Below, in pieces: positions 27,654 to 36,374 of a stretch of 64,000 bases of DNA. Position 1 is the first letter of the stretch. Each line of letters starts with the position of its first letter. The stretch is from Kitasatospora acidiphila (GTDB lineage Bacteria; Actinomycetota; Actinomycetes; Streptomycetales; Streptomycetaceae). Both the position numbers and the translations under genes were made by a program. Where the stretch lies: contig NZ_VIGB01000003.1 in assembly GCF_006636205.1 (NCBI RefSeq), positions 3,462,501-3,526,500 on the forward strand, in the 5' to 3' direction. The notes under the pieces are model-generated. The model searched no databases and had not been told where the DNA came from. It saw nothing but the letters and a program-made list of their open reading frames with translations.

Positions 27654-28907
27654 CTAGGAGTTCACGGTGGCGGCGTCGCCGTCGATCTGCACCGAGACGC
27701 CGCCGTAGGTCTCCGTGACGTTGCCGGAGTACTGGTGGACGCGGCGACCGCCCGGCCAGTAGTTCGAGCCGTACGCGCTCAGCATCATGCCGGCGTCGGA
27801 GGTGTCCGCCTGGGTGCTCCAGGCCGCCGACCAGAGCACGTCGGGCTCCGAGTACGCGGTGTTGTCGTAGTTGGCGGCGAGGTCTTGGACGCCGCTGTCA
27901 CCACCGACGTAGGCGCCCGCCCGGAAGGACTGGCCGCGCACCTCGTCGCTCCAGCCGCTCAGGTAGTTCAGCACCTGGGTCCGGTAGAGGCTGGAGTCGT
28001 AGCCCTCCAGGTCGTTGTAGACCACGGAGCCCGCTCCGAAGCCCAGCGCCTGTGCCTTGCCGATGGCGTCCGCCGCGTCCGCCGCGCCCTGGCTGCGGGC
28101 GGCGGACGGGTCGCCCGGGAGGGCGGAGGCGGAGGGAGCGACGTAGAGCGGCAGGAAGGACCAGCCCGAGGCCGCCAGGGAGGAGACCCAGCTCGGGCTG
28201 ACGTTGCCGCCCGCGCAGGCGGTGCTGCCGCCGAGGTAGAACCCGACGCCCCGGTAGGGGTTGTCGGGGTCCGACATCCAGGAGTTCAGCTGCGAGACGG
28301 ACGGCGCGGAGCAGGTGTCGAAGGCGCTGCCGGTGATGTCGGTGTCGGGCGCCACGGTCGCGGTGCCGCTCTTGGCCGTCGGGCTCGGAGCCGCGGCCGG
28401 GGCGGGGGCTGCGCCGGCGACCACGGTGGCGCCTGCCAGGATGCCATTCACCTGCGCCGGGGCCTTGCCATACGTCGCGGTCAACTGCAGGCCGGTGCCG
28501 CGCAGTTGGACCCGGATCTCATGCGTGTGCGCGCCCGCGGCCACGATCCCGGCCGGCACCGCCGTGCCCGGGTCGACCACCGGCGCGGCCGGGCTGAACG
28601 CGTTCGGGTGCGGCACCGGCTGGATCAGCACGGCGTCGGTGCGTCCGACCAGGTGGGCCGGGCAGTCCTCGTCGGCACCGGGGGTGCCGAGGTAGACCGT
28701 GTTCTTGTCGAAGCGGACGCAGGCGCGCGGGTCCTGCGCCAGGTCGACCACCTGCCACCCGGCCGGCACCTGCAGCCGGTAGCCGTAGTAGTCGACGGTC
28801 CGGCTCCCGCCGGTCCCGGCCTGAGCCGCGGGCGCGGACACCGCCGTCAGGCTCGCAGCGGCCAACAGGACTGCGGCAGCGGTGCCGCCCACCAGACGAC
28901 TGGGCAT
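27654..28907 (-). CDS. Secreted DUF1906 (glycoside hydrolase-like) protein
   Basis: A 417-residue exported protein from ATG 28907 with a signal peptide ending near APAAQAG. Residues 35-175 form an uncharacterised N-terminal domain (TVDYYGYRLQVPAGWQVVDL). After a Pro/Ala linker, residues 195-417 match the DUF1906 'rv2525c-like' TIM-barrel fold: FDTCSAPSVSQLNSWM, GVGFYLGG, SFLPLYVAPS, VVYNDLEGYD (acidic pair at the GH25-like active-site position) and a closing HQYSGNVTETYGGVSVQID. The fold suggests a cell-wall glycosidase, but activity of the family is not well established. It stands alone, flanked by the nrdAB terminator and an intergenic region holding the def terminator. Confidence 0.85.
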   Translation of the reverse strand: MPSRLVGGTAAAVLLAAASLTAVSAPAAQAGTGGSRTVDYYGYRLQVPAGWQVVDLAQDPRACVRFDKNTVYLGTPGADEDCPAHLVGRTDAVLIQPVPHPNAFSPAAPVVDPGTAVPAGIVAAGAHTHEIRVQLRGTGLQLTATYGKAPAQVNGILAGATVVAGAAPAPAAAPSPTAKSGTATVAPDTDITGSAFDTCSAPSVSQLNSWMSDPDNPYRGVGFYLGGSTACAGGNVSPSWVSSLAASGWSFLPLYVAPSASALPGDPSAARSQGAADAADAIGKAQALGFGAGSVVYNDLEGYDSSLYRTQVLNYLSGWSDEVRGQSFRAGAYVGGDSGVQDLAANYDNTAYSEPDVLWSAAWSTQADTSDAGMMLSAYGSNYWPGGRRVHQYSGNVTETYGGVSVQIDGDAATVNS

Positions 28908-29069
28908 GAGGGAAATCCCACCCCTTTGGTTTCGGGTAAGGCATGGTTGCCTATTCGACTGCCCCGAACCATAGTCAGCACGGTTGGCAATCGGCCGCCC
29001 TGACACGGCACGTCCGGCTGCACGGATGGGCTGTGACGGTCCCTCATCACCTCGACGGCGTAATGCGGA

Positions 29070-29103
29070 ACGGGCCGGCCGCCCTGGTGGGTGGCCGGCC
29101 CGT
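29070..29103 (-). terminator. Terminator after def
   Basis: A perfect 11-bp stem (29070-29080 with 29093-29103) and a 12-base loop, about 65 bases past the peptide deformylase stop. Confidence 0.75.
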
Positions 29104-29167
29104 CCGCTGGTCGCGACTTGCGGCGACCTGGTCAACCGCAGCGTCCCGCAGCCTTCCTGGCGGTTCG

Positions 29168-29800
29168 TCAGGCCTCGTTGGGCACGGTCGCGTACCGCGG
29201 GGTGCCCTCGGCCATCTGCCGCAGCGCGTCCTTGCGGGCCCGCTTGGAGAGCCGGTCGATGTAGAGGTAGCCGTTCAGGTGGTCGGTCTCGTGCTGCAGG
29301 CAGCGGGCGAAGAAGCCGGTGCCCTCCACCCGGATGGAGTTGCCGTCCTTGTCCTGGCCGGTCACCACGGCGAAGTCGGGCCGGGGCAGCTCGGCGTAGG
29401 CGGTGGGCACCGACAGGCAGCCCTCGTTGCCGTCGTCCAGGGTGCGGCGGCGGCCGGCCGGGAGCTCCTCCAGCACCGGGTTGATGATGTGCCCGATGTG
29501 CCGCACGTTCTGGTCGTCCGGGCAGTCGTAGACGAACACCTTGGCGTCCACGCCGATCTGATTGGCCGCCAGGCCGACACCCTCGGCCGCGTACATCGAG
29601 ACGAACATGTCGTCGATCAGCGCGGCCAGGTCGGCGTCGAACTCGGTGACGACCTTGCACTCGCGGTGCAGCACCGGATTGCCGACCACGGTGATCGGGC
29701 GGGCAGTGCCCTTGGTCAGGTCGGGCTCCTCGCCGATCACCTTGGCCGGGACGGCCGGCTCGTGGTGCTCATGGGTGTGCTCGTCGTGCTGCTCGGCCAT
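29168..29800 (-). CDS. def: Peptide deformylase
   Basis: A 210-residue metalloenzyme that removes the N-formyl group from nascent proteins. All three family motifs are present: [10 protein letters not shown] (motif I), EGCLSVP (motif II, Cys ligand) and [11 protein letters not shown] (motif III, HExxH metal site). An unusual His/Glu-rich N-terminal extension (residues 4-14, seven ionisable residues with four His) precedes the normal start of the fold, near residue 35 ([11 protein letters not shown]). The extension could bind metal ions. The gene is monocistronic, with a terminator downstream. Confidence 0.95.
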   Translation of the reverse strand: MAEQHDEHTHEHHEPAVPAKVIGEEPDLTKGTARPITVVGNPVLHRECKVVTEFDADLAALIDDMFVSMYAAEGVGLAANQIGVDAKVFVYDCPDDQNVRHIGHIINPVLEELPAGRRRTLDDGNEGCLSVPTAYAELPRPDFAVVTGQDKDGNSIRVEGTGFFARCLQHETDHLNGYLYIDRLSKRARKDALRQMAEGTPRYATVPNEA

Positions 29801-29853
29801 CGGTCCGCTCCTGTAACGCGTGCTCGCTAACCCCTAAAGACTACGGGGCCCGG

Positions 29854-30837
29854 TCAGCAGACCTCTTCCACGTCCCGGTAGGCCCGGGTGGTCGGGGAGG
29901 CCGCCACCCAGCGGTCCAGCAGCAGCCGGACCAGCCCGGCGGGCGCGGCGATGCCGCACTCCCGCTCGGTCAGCCAGCCGTCGGCCCCGCTGCCCTGGCT
30001 CAGGTGGCTGAGGTGGCCGGGGTGCGCGGCGTCGCCGTCGTCATGCGGGTCGTGGTGCACCGTGTAGCCGTCGTCGGTGGCCATCCGGCTCTCCGAGCAG
30101 GCCCGGCAGAGCAGCCGCACCGAGGAGGTCCAGTCCTCGGCCGCGTAGCCCGCCTCGGCGACCAGCCGCTCCAGGGCGTCCCGGTCCGTCTCGGTGGCGG
30201 CCTGCAGCAGCACCACATAGGTCGGCACCGGGGACGGCGCCCACAGCTCGATCTCGTCGAAGACCGGGAACGCGGCCCCGCCCGCCACCCGCTCGCCGTG
30301 CGGGGCGCCGTCGTGCAGCACCACCTCGCCCCAGCGGCGTCCGGAGGACGGCAGCGGGATGGACAGCACCTCGACCCTGGCCGGATCCAGTCTGCGGCCC
30401 CAGACCACCTCGGACTCGCCCTCCGGGGAGAGCCGCACCGGGGTGGTGCCCAGGTCCAGGCGGACCGGCCCCTCGGCGGCCGGGCCGCCCGGCAGCTTCA
30501 GCCCGTAGGCCTGCCAGGCCCGGCGGGCCAGCGGCCAGTCCTGCAGGGCGGTGGCGGTGATGCCCAGGTTCCACCAGTCGGGGGCGCCCTGGTCACGGTC
30601 GAGCAGCGCGACCGCCCGCAGCCCCGCGACCCGGGCCTGCTCCCAGTCCCGGCGGAACTTGTGCAGCAGGGCCAGGTTGAACCAGGAGTCGGAGAGCCAG
30701 GGCTCCAGGTCGGCCGCCATCACCAGGAGGGCACCGGCATCCTCGTACCGCCCGTCGCCGATCAGCGTGAAGGCCCGGTCGGTCGTCTGCCGCCAGGTGG
30801 CGGACGGCCGATGCCGTGCCCGGTGGAAGATCTTCAC
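29854..30837 (-). CDS. Conserved TPR-like protein, unknown function
   Basis: The preferred start is GTG 30837, giving a 327-residue product beginning VKIFHRARHRPSATWRQTTD. Residues 15-120 contain two to three helical tetratricopeptide-like repeats (DGRYEDAGALLVMAADLEPW; NLALLHKFRRDWEQARVAG; NLGITATALQDWPLARRAW). The rest is a beta-rich domain (PVRLSPEGESEVVWGRRLDP). A C-terminal region has a Cys pair in LLCRACSE and a His/Asp-rich loop (HHDPHDDGDAAHPGH) that could hold a metal. The family is conserved in actinomycetes without known function. The upstream frame to 30972 is less plausible. Confidence 0.75.
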   Translation of the reverse strand: MKIFHRARHRPSATWRQTTDRAFTLIGDGRYEDAGALLVMAADLEPWLSDSWFNLALLHKFRRDWEQARVAGLRAVALLDRDQGAPDWWNLGITATALQDWPLARRAWQAYGLKLPGGPAAEGPVRLDLGTTPVRLSPEGESEVVWGRRLDPARVEVLSIPLPSSGRRWGEVVLHDGAPHGERVAGGAAFPVFDEIELWAPSPVPTYVVLLQAATETDRDALERLVAEAGYAAEDWTSSVRLLCRACSESRMATDDGYTVHHDPHDDGDAAHPGHLSHLSQGSGADGWLTERECGIAAPAGLVRLLLDRWVAASPTTRAYRDVEEVC

Positions 30838-31039
30838 GTTGCCCTGCCGCCCGTCCGCTCGGTCCCGCTGAGTCCTACTGATTCCTGGTATGTCCGGTGA
30901 GCTGCGCTGTCGGCCGGAGCCGAGAGCCGGCGGGCCCCCGGTCCGGTAGTTCCACGCTATGACCGCATCCAACCACGGCAGCCGTGGGGTGCGCTCACTG
31001 CACGAGGTTCCCGCTCGGCGCGGGCGAGCGTACCGGGGT

Positions 31040-32578
31040 TCACCCGCTTTCGGTGCGCGCCACCGTGCACCGGCCCACGCCCGCCGCGCGCAGCCTTTCC
31101 AGGGCGGCCACCACCACCGGGTCGTAGGTCAGGCCCGCGCCGTCGCGCAGGGCGGACAGCGCCGCCGCGTCGTCCGCCGCCGGGCCGACCAGGTCCTCGT
31201 GGGCGTTGGCCACCCGGATGATCCGGGCGGCCAGCGGCAGCGTGCGGTCGGCCCGGCCGTCCGGGCCGGTCAGCGGATCGGCCGAGCGCGCCACCTGCTC
31301 GGCCACCGGGATCGGCACCCCGGTGCAGCGGATCACCTCGCTGCCCAGCCGGGCGATCCGCTGCTGGTCGGGCTCCGGCAGGCCCGCGGTGGCCCCGCCG
31401 CGCACCGGCTCGACCAGCGAGAGCTGGCCGATGTCGTGCATCAGCGCGGCGTACTCCAGCAGGGCGAGCTGCTGGGTGCCCAGGCCCAGCTCACGGCCGA
31501 GCGCGCAGGCGGTGTCGGCCACCCGGCGGGCGTGGCCCGGGGCGGTGTAGCCGGCCACCTCGGTGGCCCGGGCCAGGGTGGCGATGGTCTGGCCGTAGGT
31601 GGCGCGCACCGCCGCGGCCCGCCGGAACGAGGCCTGGGCGAGCAGCAGCGGCAGGCAGAACACCGGCAGCGCCCACAGGCCCACCTCGCCGGCCGCCAGG
31701 CTGACCAGCATGCCGGTCGCGGCGATCGCCGAGCCGATCCCGCCCAGCGCGCGCACCTGGTCCTCCAGCACGGCGCCGAACCGGCCGCCCGGCTGCTGCA
31801 GGGTCGCCAGCACCGCGTCGGCCAAGCCGACCAGCGCGGCCACCAGCACCAGGAACGCGCCGTAGGCCGGGCCGGCCAGCGGCATCCGGTCCAGCGCGCC
31901 GCTGAGGTAGAGCGGCTGGAACAGGGTGGCGGCGAACCCGACGGTGAGCAGTCGGCGGGCCGCGCCGTCGGCCCAGGCGACCGCCGCCGGGACCCGGCAG
32001 CGCAGCGCACCGCAGACGGCCGCGCGCCGGTCCCGGGAGCGGGCCTGCGGGCGGCTCGTGGTGTGCGGGCGGGCGGGGGTGCGGGGCCTGGGCACGGTGG
32101 CCCGCCGCTCGCCGCGCCCGCGGTGCCGAGCCGCCCGGCCGGCCGACCGCAGCAGCGCGCCGGCCAGCGCGCCGACCCCGGTCACCGCCACCACCTGCAG
32201 CACGCCGTGGCCGGTGGGCAGCCCGTGCAGCGGGCCGAGCAGCGCGTAGGCCAGACCGGCCGCCGCGCCCAGCGGCGCCTGCCCGTGCTCGCCGGGCGCG
32301 CCGGCCCGCACCGCCTCGCCGACGGTCACCAGCGCGGCGAAGCTGCACGCCACCTCGGGCTCGGCCAGCCCTCGGGCGACCAGCTTGGCGACGGCCGCCG
32401 CGAGCAGCAGCAGCGCGGCCGCGCGGACCAGCGACGCCCCCGTCACCACCGGTCGGGGCGAGCCGGTCAGCAACCGGCTCCCGGGCGAGCGGGATGCCCC
32501 GCTTCCCGCTGAGCGAGACGCCCCGGTCAGCGACCGACCCCCCAGCGAGCGGGACGGCCCGGTCGGCGGCCGGCTCAC
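31040..32578 (-). CDS. Membrane protein with degenerate HD phosphohydrolase domain
   Basis: A 512-residue protein starting at GTG 32578, which overlaps the stop of the upstream HD-GYP gene by four bases (GTGA). About eight membrane spans occupy residues 35-270, and an HD domain follows from about residue 300 (TEVAGYTAPGHARRVADTAC). It retains the core pair in YAALMHDIGQLSL but lacks the HHE and GYP motifs present in its neighbour, so it is probably not an active cyclic-di-GMP phosphodiesterase. It may be a partner or sensor that evolved by duplication. Co-translation indicates that the two proteins work together. Confidence 0.8.
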   Translation of the reverse strand: MSRPPTGPSRSLGGRSLTGASRSAGSGASRSPGSRLLTGSPRPVVTGASLVRAAALLLLAAAVAKLVARGLAEPEVACSFAALVTVGEAVRAGAPGEHGQAPLGAAAGLAYALLGPLHGLPTGHGVLQVVAVTGVGALAGALLRSAGRAARHRGRGERRATVPRPRTPARPHTTSRPQARSRDRRAAVCGALRCRVPAAVAWADGAARRLLTVGFAATLFQPLYLSGALDRMPLAGPAYGAFLVLVAALVGLADAVLATLQQPGGRFGAVLEDQVRALGGIGSAIAATGMLVSLAAGEVGLWALPVFCLPLLLAQASFRRAAAVRATYGQTIATLARATEVAGYTAPGHARRVADTACALGRELGLGTQQLALLEYAALMHDIGQLSLVEPVRGGATAGLPEPDQQRIARLGSEVIRCTGVPIPVAEQVARSADPLTGPDGRADRTLPLAARIIRVANAHEDLVGPAADDAAALSALRDGAGLTYDPVVVAALERLRAAGVGRCTVARTESG

Positions 32579-33951
32579 CGCCCGCCGCCGGCGCTCACCC
32601 GGGGCGCCGGTTCCGGCACCCCGAGCGGGATGTCCGGCACATCGGCGTCCGCCGGATCGGCGGCCGGCAGCACCGGCTGCCAGCCGTGCCGGTCCACCGC
32701 GGCGACCAGGGCGTCCACCATCACCGGGTCGAACTGGCTGCCGGCGCACCGGCGCAGCTCGGCCACCGCCTCGGCGACCGGGCGGCCGCGCCGGTAGGAG
32801 CGGGTGGAGGTCATCGAGTCGAAGGCGTCGGCGACCGCGATGATCCGGGCGAACTCGGGGATCCGGTCGCCGGCCAGGCCGTGCGGATAGCCGCGGCCGT
32901 CCATCCGCTCGTGGTGGTGCAGGATCGCGGCGTGCGCCTCGCCGAGGAAGTCGATGCCGCGCACCAGCTCGTGCCCGTACTCCGGGTGCACCTCGACGGC
33001 CCGGCGCTCCGCCTCGGTCAACGGGCCGTTCCTGCGCAGCAGTTCGGTGGCCACCCCGAGCTTGCCGACGTCGTGCAGGGTGCCGGCGAAGTGCAGGGTG
33101 CGCAGCCGCTCGCCGGCCATGCCGAGCTGACCGGCGATCAGCACCGAGGCCCGGCCGACCCGTTCGCTGTGGCCGCGGGTGTAGGCGTCCTTGATCTCCA
33201 CGGCCTGCACCAGCGCCTCCACGGTGGCCCGGTGCGCCGACCACTCCCGCTGCCCCTGGGCCAGCACCCAGGCCGAGACCGAGAGCGGCAGCAGCGCCAG
33301 CACCGCGGCGAAGCCGCCGTACGGGCCCTGCCAGAGCACCGCCATCAGCAGGCCGCCGAGGGCGTGCAGCAGCGCCGCCGGGCCGGGCAGCGCGATCGCG
33401 GCGCGTCCGCGCCGGTCGGCCCGGCGCTCGGCGAGCAGCCGGACCCCGGTCACCAGGGCGCCGTTGACCAGGCAGAACGCCAGCACGGCGACCAGCGCCG
33501 GGAGCAGCGCGGCCGGGTAGCGGGCGCCGAGCAGCAGCCGGGGGCCTTCGAGCCGGCGGAACAGCACGGCGGCGGTCCAGGCGGCGACGGCCAGTTGGGC
33601 GGCGTTGAACGCCCGGCGCAGCCGCTCCGGTTCGGCCCCGGTGGCCATGGCGGGCAGTGCGACCAGCGCCGCGGCGCCCGGCGGCAGCATCAGCACCCCG
33701 GCGAAGAGCACCGGCAGGAAGCTGCCCGGGCCCGGGGCGGGCTCCGGTCCGCTGAGCGGCGTGCTGCGGCGCAGCAGGGCTCGGAGCCGCTGGAGGCCGC
33801 GCCGGAACGGGGAGGGCACGCCCTGGGCGAACGACTCCCAGCAGGCGTGCAGGCCGGCCAGCAGGGCGACCCTGGGCCAGTCGACCGGCCCGGTCCAGCT
33901 GACCGGGAGCGGCAGCAGCACGGCCCCCGCCCCCGCCAGTACCAACAGCAC
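32575..33951 (-). CDS. Membrane-bound HD-GYP domain phosphodiesterase
   Basis: From GTG 33951 the product is 458 residues, with about seven membrane spans in residues 1-230 and a cytoplasmic HD-GYP domain in 235-430. All hallmark motifs are present: LHFAGTLHDVGKLG (HD), ILHHHERMDGRGYPHGL (HHE and GYP) and FARIIAVADAFDSMTSTR. Such domains hydrolyse cyclic di-GMP. The N terminus is unsettled: the frame runs upstream to a stop without another start. An adjacent frame (GRLRSLTIAGAARSQSEKRR) joins it if one base is added near 33974, so the real protein may be longer. Confidence 0.85.
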   Translation of the reverse strand: MLLVLAGAGAVLLPLPVSWTGPVDWPRVALLAGLHACWESFAQGVPSPFRRGLQRLRALLRRSTPLSGPEPAPGPGSFLPVLFAGVLMLPPGAAALVALPAMATGAEPERLRRAFNAAQLAVAAWTAAVLFRRLEGPRLLLGARYPAALLPALVAVLAFCLVNGALVTGVRLLAERRADRRGRAAIALPGPAALLHALGGLLMAVLWQGPYGGFAAVLALLPLSVSAWVLAQGQREWSAHRATVEALVQAVEIKDAYTRGHSERVGRASVLIAGQLGMAGERLRTLHFAGTLHDVGKLGVATELLRRNGPLTEAERRAVEVHPEYGHELVRGIDFLGEAHAAILHHHERMDGRGYPHGLAGDRIPEFARIIAVADAFDSMTSTRSYRRGRPVAEAVAELRRCAGSQFDPVMVDALVAAVDRHGWQPVLPAADPADADVPDIPLGVPEPAPRVSAGGGR

Positions 33952-34215
33952 GTATCCGCGGGCGGGCGCGGTCAGCGGCGCCGCTTTTCGCTCTGGGAGC
34001 GCGCGGCCCCCGCGATCGTCAGCGATCTCAGCCTCCCCACCTCACCGGACTCGTCCTCGGAGGGTCCGGACTCATCCTCGGAGGATAGGGCGCGGCCGGG
34101 GTGCCGATGCCCGGCATGGCGCGATACCCGGCATGCCGCCACCCACACTCACCCGATCAGGTGACACAAGCGAACTGACGGACCATCGGACCATCGGCAC
34201 GAGCGCGCAGACGTA
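33952..34215. other. Intergenic region before the HD-GYP gene
   Basis: It holds the possible extended N terminus of the HD-GYP gene (to about 34045), a short direct repeat TCCTCGGAGG (near 34054 and 34076), and otherwise no gene that I can support. Confidence 0.4.
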
Positions 34216-34257
34216 CGAACGGAGGCCCGGGAGCATGTGCTCCCGGGCCCCCGTTCG
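34216..34257 (-). terminator. Terminator after sigR-rsrA
   Basis: A long hairpin whose palindromic centre is GGGAGCATGTGCTCCC, with arms extending through GGCCC and CGAACGG with small bulges. It lies 30 bases past the rsrA stop. Confidence 0.85.
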
Positions 34258-34285
34258 AGGCGCCTCTCACTCGGTGGGCGTCAGC

Positions 34286-34642
34286 TCACTCGGTCGGCGT
34301 CGCCGCCTGGCCGGCCGTCAGCAGACCCGACTCGCCATGGGCCGGCGCCTTCGGATCGACCTCGGCCACCGGCTCGCCGCCGCGCTGGCTGGCCCGGATG
34401 GTGTCGATCCGCGCCAGCACCTTGGCCCGCAGATCCGCCGGGGTGGCGTCACACCCGCAGGACCGCTTGATCAGGGCCTTGATGGCCTGCTCCAGCCCGT
34501 ACTTCTCCAGGCAGGGCGAGCACTCGTCGAAGTGCTCGCGCAGCTTGGCGCAGTCGCCCTCGGCCATCTCGTTGTCGAGGAACTCGTAGAGGTGGTCGAG
34601 CACCTCGCCGCAGTCCGTCTCATGCGGGTTCCCGCAGCTCAT
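34286..34642 (-). CDS. rsrA: Zinc-binding redox-sensing anti-sigma factor RsrA
   Basis: A 118-residue ZAS-family anti-sigma factor that sequesters SigR in reducing conditions and releases it when oxidised. Residues matching the characterised Streptomyces protein are visible: C3, C11, C31, H37, C41 and C44 (in [10 protein letters not shown]) and the C62/C64 pair (KRSCGCD). The H-x3-C-x2-C zinc site and the C11-C44 disulphide partners are intact. Its ATG overlaps the sigR stop by four bases, ensuring balanced production. A terminator follows. Confidence 0.95.
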   Translation of the reverse strand: MSCGNPHETDCGEVLDHLYEFLDNEMAEGDCAKLREHFDECSPCLEKYGLEQAIKALIKRSCGCDATPADLRAKVLARIDTIRASQRGGEPVAEVDPKAPAHGESGLLTAGQAATPTE

Positions 34643-35556
34643 GAGCCCGCGCCTTTCGCCTCGCGCCCAGCCCCGCTGCCGGCCGGGACCAGCCCGCGCT
34701 CGCGGGCGTAGTCCTCCAACATGCCGCGCAGCTGGCGGCGGCCACGATGCAGTCGGGACATCACCGTACCGATGGGGGTGCCCATGATGTCGGCGATCTC
34801 CTTGTATGCGAAGCCCTCGACGTCCGCGAGGTAGACCGCGATGCGGAACTCCTCCGGGATCGCCTGCAGGGCGTCCTTCACATCACTGTCCGGCAGGTGG
34901 TCGAGGGCCTGGGTCTCGGCCGAGCGCAGACCGGTCGACATGTGCGACTCGGCGCGGGCCAGCTGCCAGTCCTCGATCTCCTCGGCCGCGGTGCGCTGGG
35001 GCTCCCGCTGCTTCTTGCGGTACGAGTTGATGAAGGTGTTGGTCAGGATGCGATACAGCCAGGCCTTGAGGTTGGTGCCCTCACGGAACTGGTGGAAGGA
35101 GGCATAGGCCTTGGCGAAGGCCTCCTGGAGCAGGTCCTCGGCGTCGGCCGGGTTGCGGGTCATCCGCAGCGCGGCCGAGTACATCTGGTCCAGGTAGCCG
35201 AGCGCGTCACGCTCGAAGCGGGCGCGCCGGGCCTCCTCGGTCTCGTCGGAGGACACCCGGAAGGTGTCCTCGCCGATCGCCTCGGCCAGCTCGTCTCCAG
35301 TCAGGGGCTCCCCGCCCGACGGCTCCGACCCGGCCGGGAAGTCGGCCCCACCGGGCCCCACGTGCGGCTCGTCCTCGGTCGCGACGACCGGACCCACCTC
35401 CTCGGTACTGCGGGCACGACCCACCGCGGGCCCGCCCGGAAGCGAGGATATCGGGCTCACGGACTTCTCGCCCGCGACAACCCACTCGGACCAAGGCAGG
35501 AACGCACTGTCCGCGTTCCGCTCCTCGGGCCGCTCGGGGCACGCGATCGAACCCAT
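34639..35556 (-). CDS. sigR: ECF sigma factor SigR (thiol-oxidative stress), with long-form start
   Basis: A group IV sigma factor that directs the thioredoxin and thiol-homeostasis regulon. Region 2 ([20 protein letters not shown], then [20 protein letters not shown]) and region 4 ([20 protein letters not shown] with the helix-turn-helix [20 protein letters not shown]) are intact. There are two plausible starts. GTG 35397 gives [10 protein letters not shown], matching the N terminus of the classic short form (252 residues here). ATG 35556 gives a 53-residue extension like the unstable, stress-induced SigR-prime isoform. A perfect SigR-type promoter lies just upstream of the long start. The gene is coupled to rsrA. 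Confidence 0.95.
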   Translation of the reverse strand: MGSIACPERPEERNADSAFLPWSEWVVAGEKSVSPISSLPGGPAVGRARSTEEVGPVVATEDEPHVGPGGADFPAGSEPSGGEPLTGDELAEAIGEDTFRVSSDETEEARRARFERDALGYLDQMYSAALRMTRNPADAEDLLQEAFAKAYASFHQFREGTNLKAWLYRILTNTFINSYRKKQREPQRTAAEEIEDWQLARAESHMSTGLRSAETQALDHLPDSDVKDALQAIPEEFRIAVYLADVEGFAYKEIADIMGTPIGTVMSRLHRGRRQLRGMLEDYARERGLVPAGSGAGREAKGAGS

Positions 35557-35598
35557 GTGCGCTGCCTTTCCGCCTGACCACCTGCTGACGATGGGATT

Positions 35599-35624
35599 AA
35601 CCCCGCGCACCGCCCGTGCATTCC
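35599..35624 (-). promoter_or_regulatory. SigR-type autoregulatory promoter of sigR-rsrA
   Basis: On the minus strand GGAAT (35624-35620) and GTT (35601-35599) are separated by exactly 18 bases, the SigR consensus. A start about 8 bases downstream would leave a leader of roughly 35 bases before the long-form ATG at 35556. Confidence 0.88.
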
Positions 35625-35729
35625 CGGCGGCCCACGGATCCGTCCGGCGCACCACCCGAACGGCCCACCGGCTCCCCGCCGACTCCAGCGCGGCGTCACA
35701 ATGGCAGGTCGGCCGCCCTCGGCGCACCC

Positions 35730-36374
35730 TCAGAGCGCCAGGTCGTCCAGCCAGTCGGCCACCGAGCGCACCACCAGGGCCAGCGCCTCCGGCTGGCTCA
35801 GCGACGCCCTCTTGGGCACCGCGAAGCCGTGCCCGGCGAACGGCACCCCGGCCAGCCGGTGCCCGGCCGGCAGCCCGGGGAACTCCGCCGGGGTGCCGAA
35901 GGTGTCCTTCTCCCCCTGGACCACCAGCGTGGGCAGACCGGTTCCGAGCAGCTCCTCGGCCCGGGACTTCTCCGGCTTGCCCGGTGGATGCAGCGGAAAG
36001 GCCAGCGCCAGCACCGCCGCCGCCCCGCCGGCCGCGCCGGTGCGGCAGGCCACCCGGGCGCCGGCGCTGCGCCCGCCGACCACCAGCGGCAGCCCCTCGG
36101 CGGCCAGCCGCCGCGCCACCGGGAGCCAGCCGGTGTCCAGCGTCTTCGGGGCCGGGGCGACCTTGCGGCCGGCCACCCGCCAGGGCTGCTCGACCAGCGC
36201 CACCGTCACCCCCCGGGCTGGCAGCGCGGCGGCCAGCGCCACCAGGTCGGGTGCCTCGATGCCGCCGCCGGCGCCGTGCCCCAGGCCCAGCACCAGCCGG
36301 GCCCGGCCCGCCGCGCGGTGCCAGGTGACCGCGGCGTCGCCCGTGTCGGTCGCCACCGTCTCACGGTCGGCCAT
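35730..36374 (-). CDS. Alpha/beta-hydrolase of the dienelactone hydrolase/KANL3-Tex30 type
   Basis: A 214-residue cytoplasmic hydrolase-fold protein. It has an oxyanion region [16 protein letters not shown], the nucleophile elbow [13 protein letters not shown] (G-x-S-x-G), an Asp-bearing strand [13 protein letters not shown], and the final histidine in [13 protein letters not shown]. The start ATG 36374 shares one base with the stop of the upstream SRAP gene (TGATG), so the pair is an operon. The substrate is unknown. Confidence 0.85.
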   Translation of the reverse strand: MADRETVATDTGDAAVTWHRAAGRARLVLGLGHGAGGGIEAPDLVALAAALPARGVTVALVEQPWRVAGRKVAPAPKTLDTGWLPVARRLAAEGLPLVVGGRSAGARVACRTGAAGGAAAVLALAFPLHPPGKPEKSRAEELLGTGLPTLVVQGEKDTFGTPAEFPGLPAGHRLAGVPFAGHGFAVPKRASLSQPEALALVVRSVADWLDDLAL

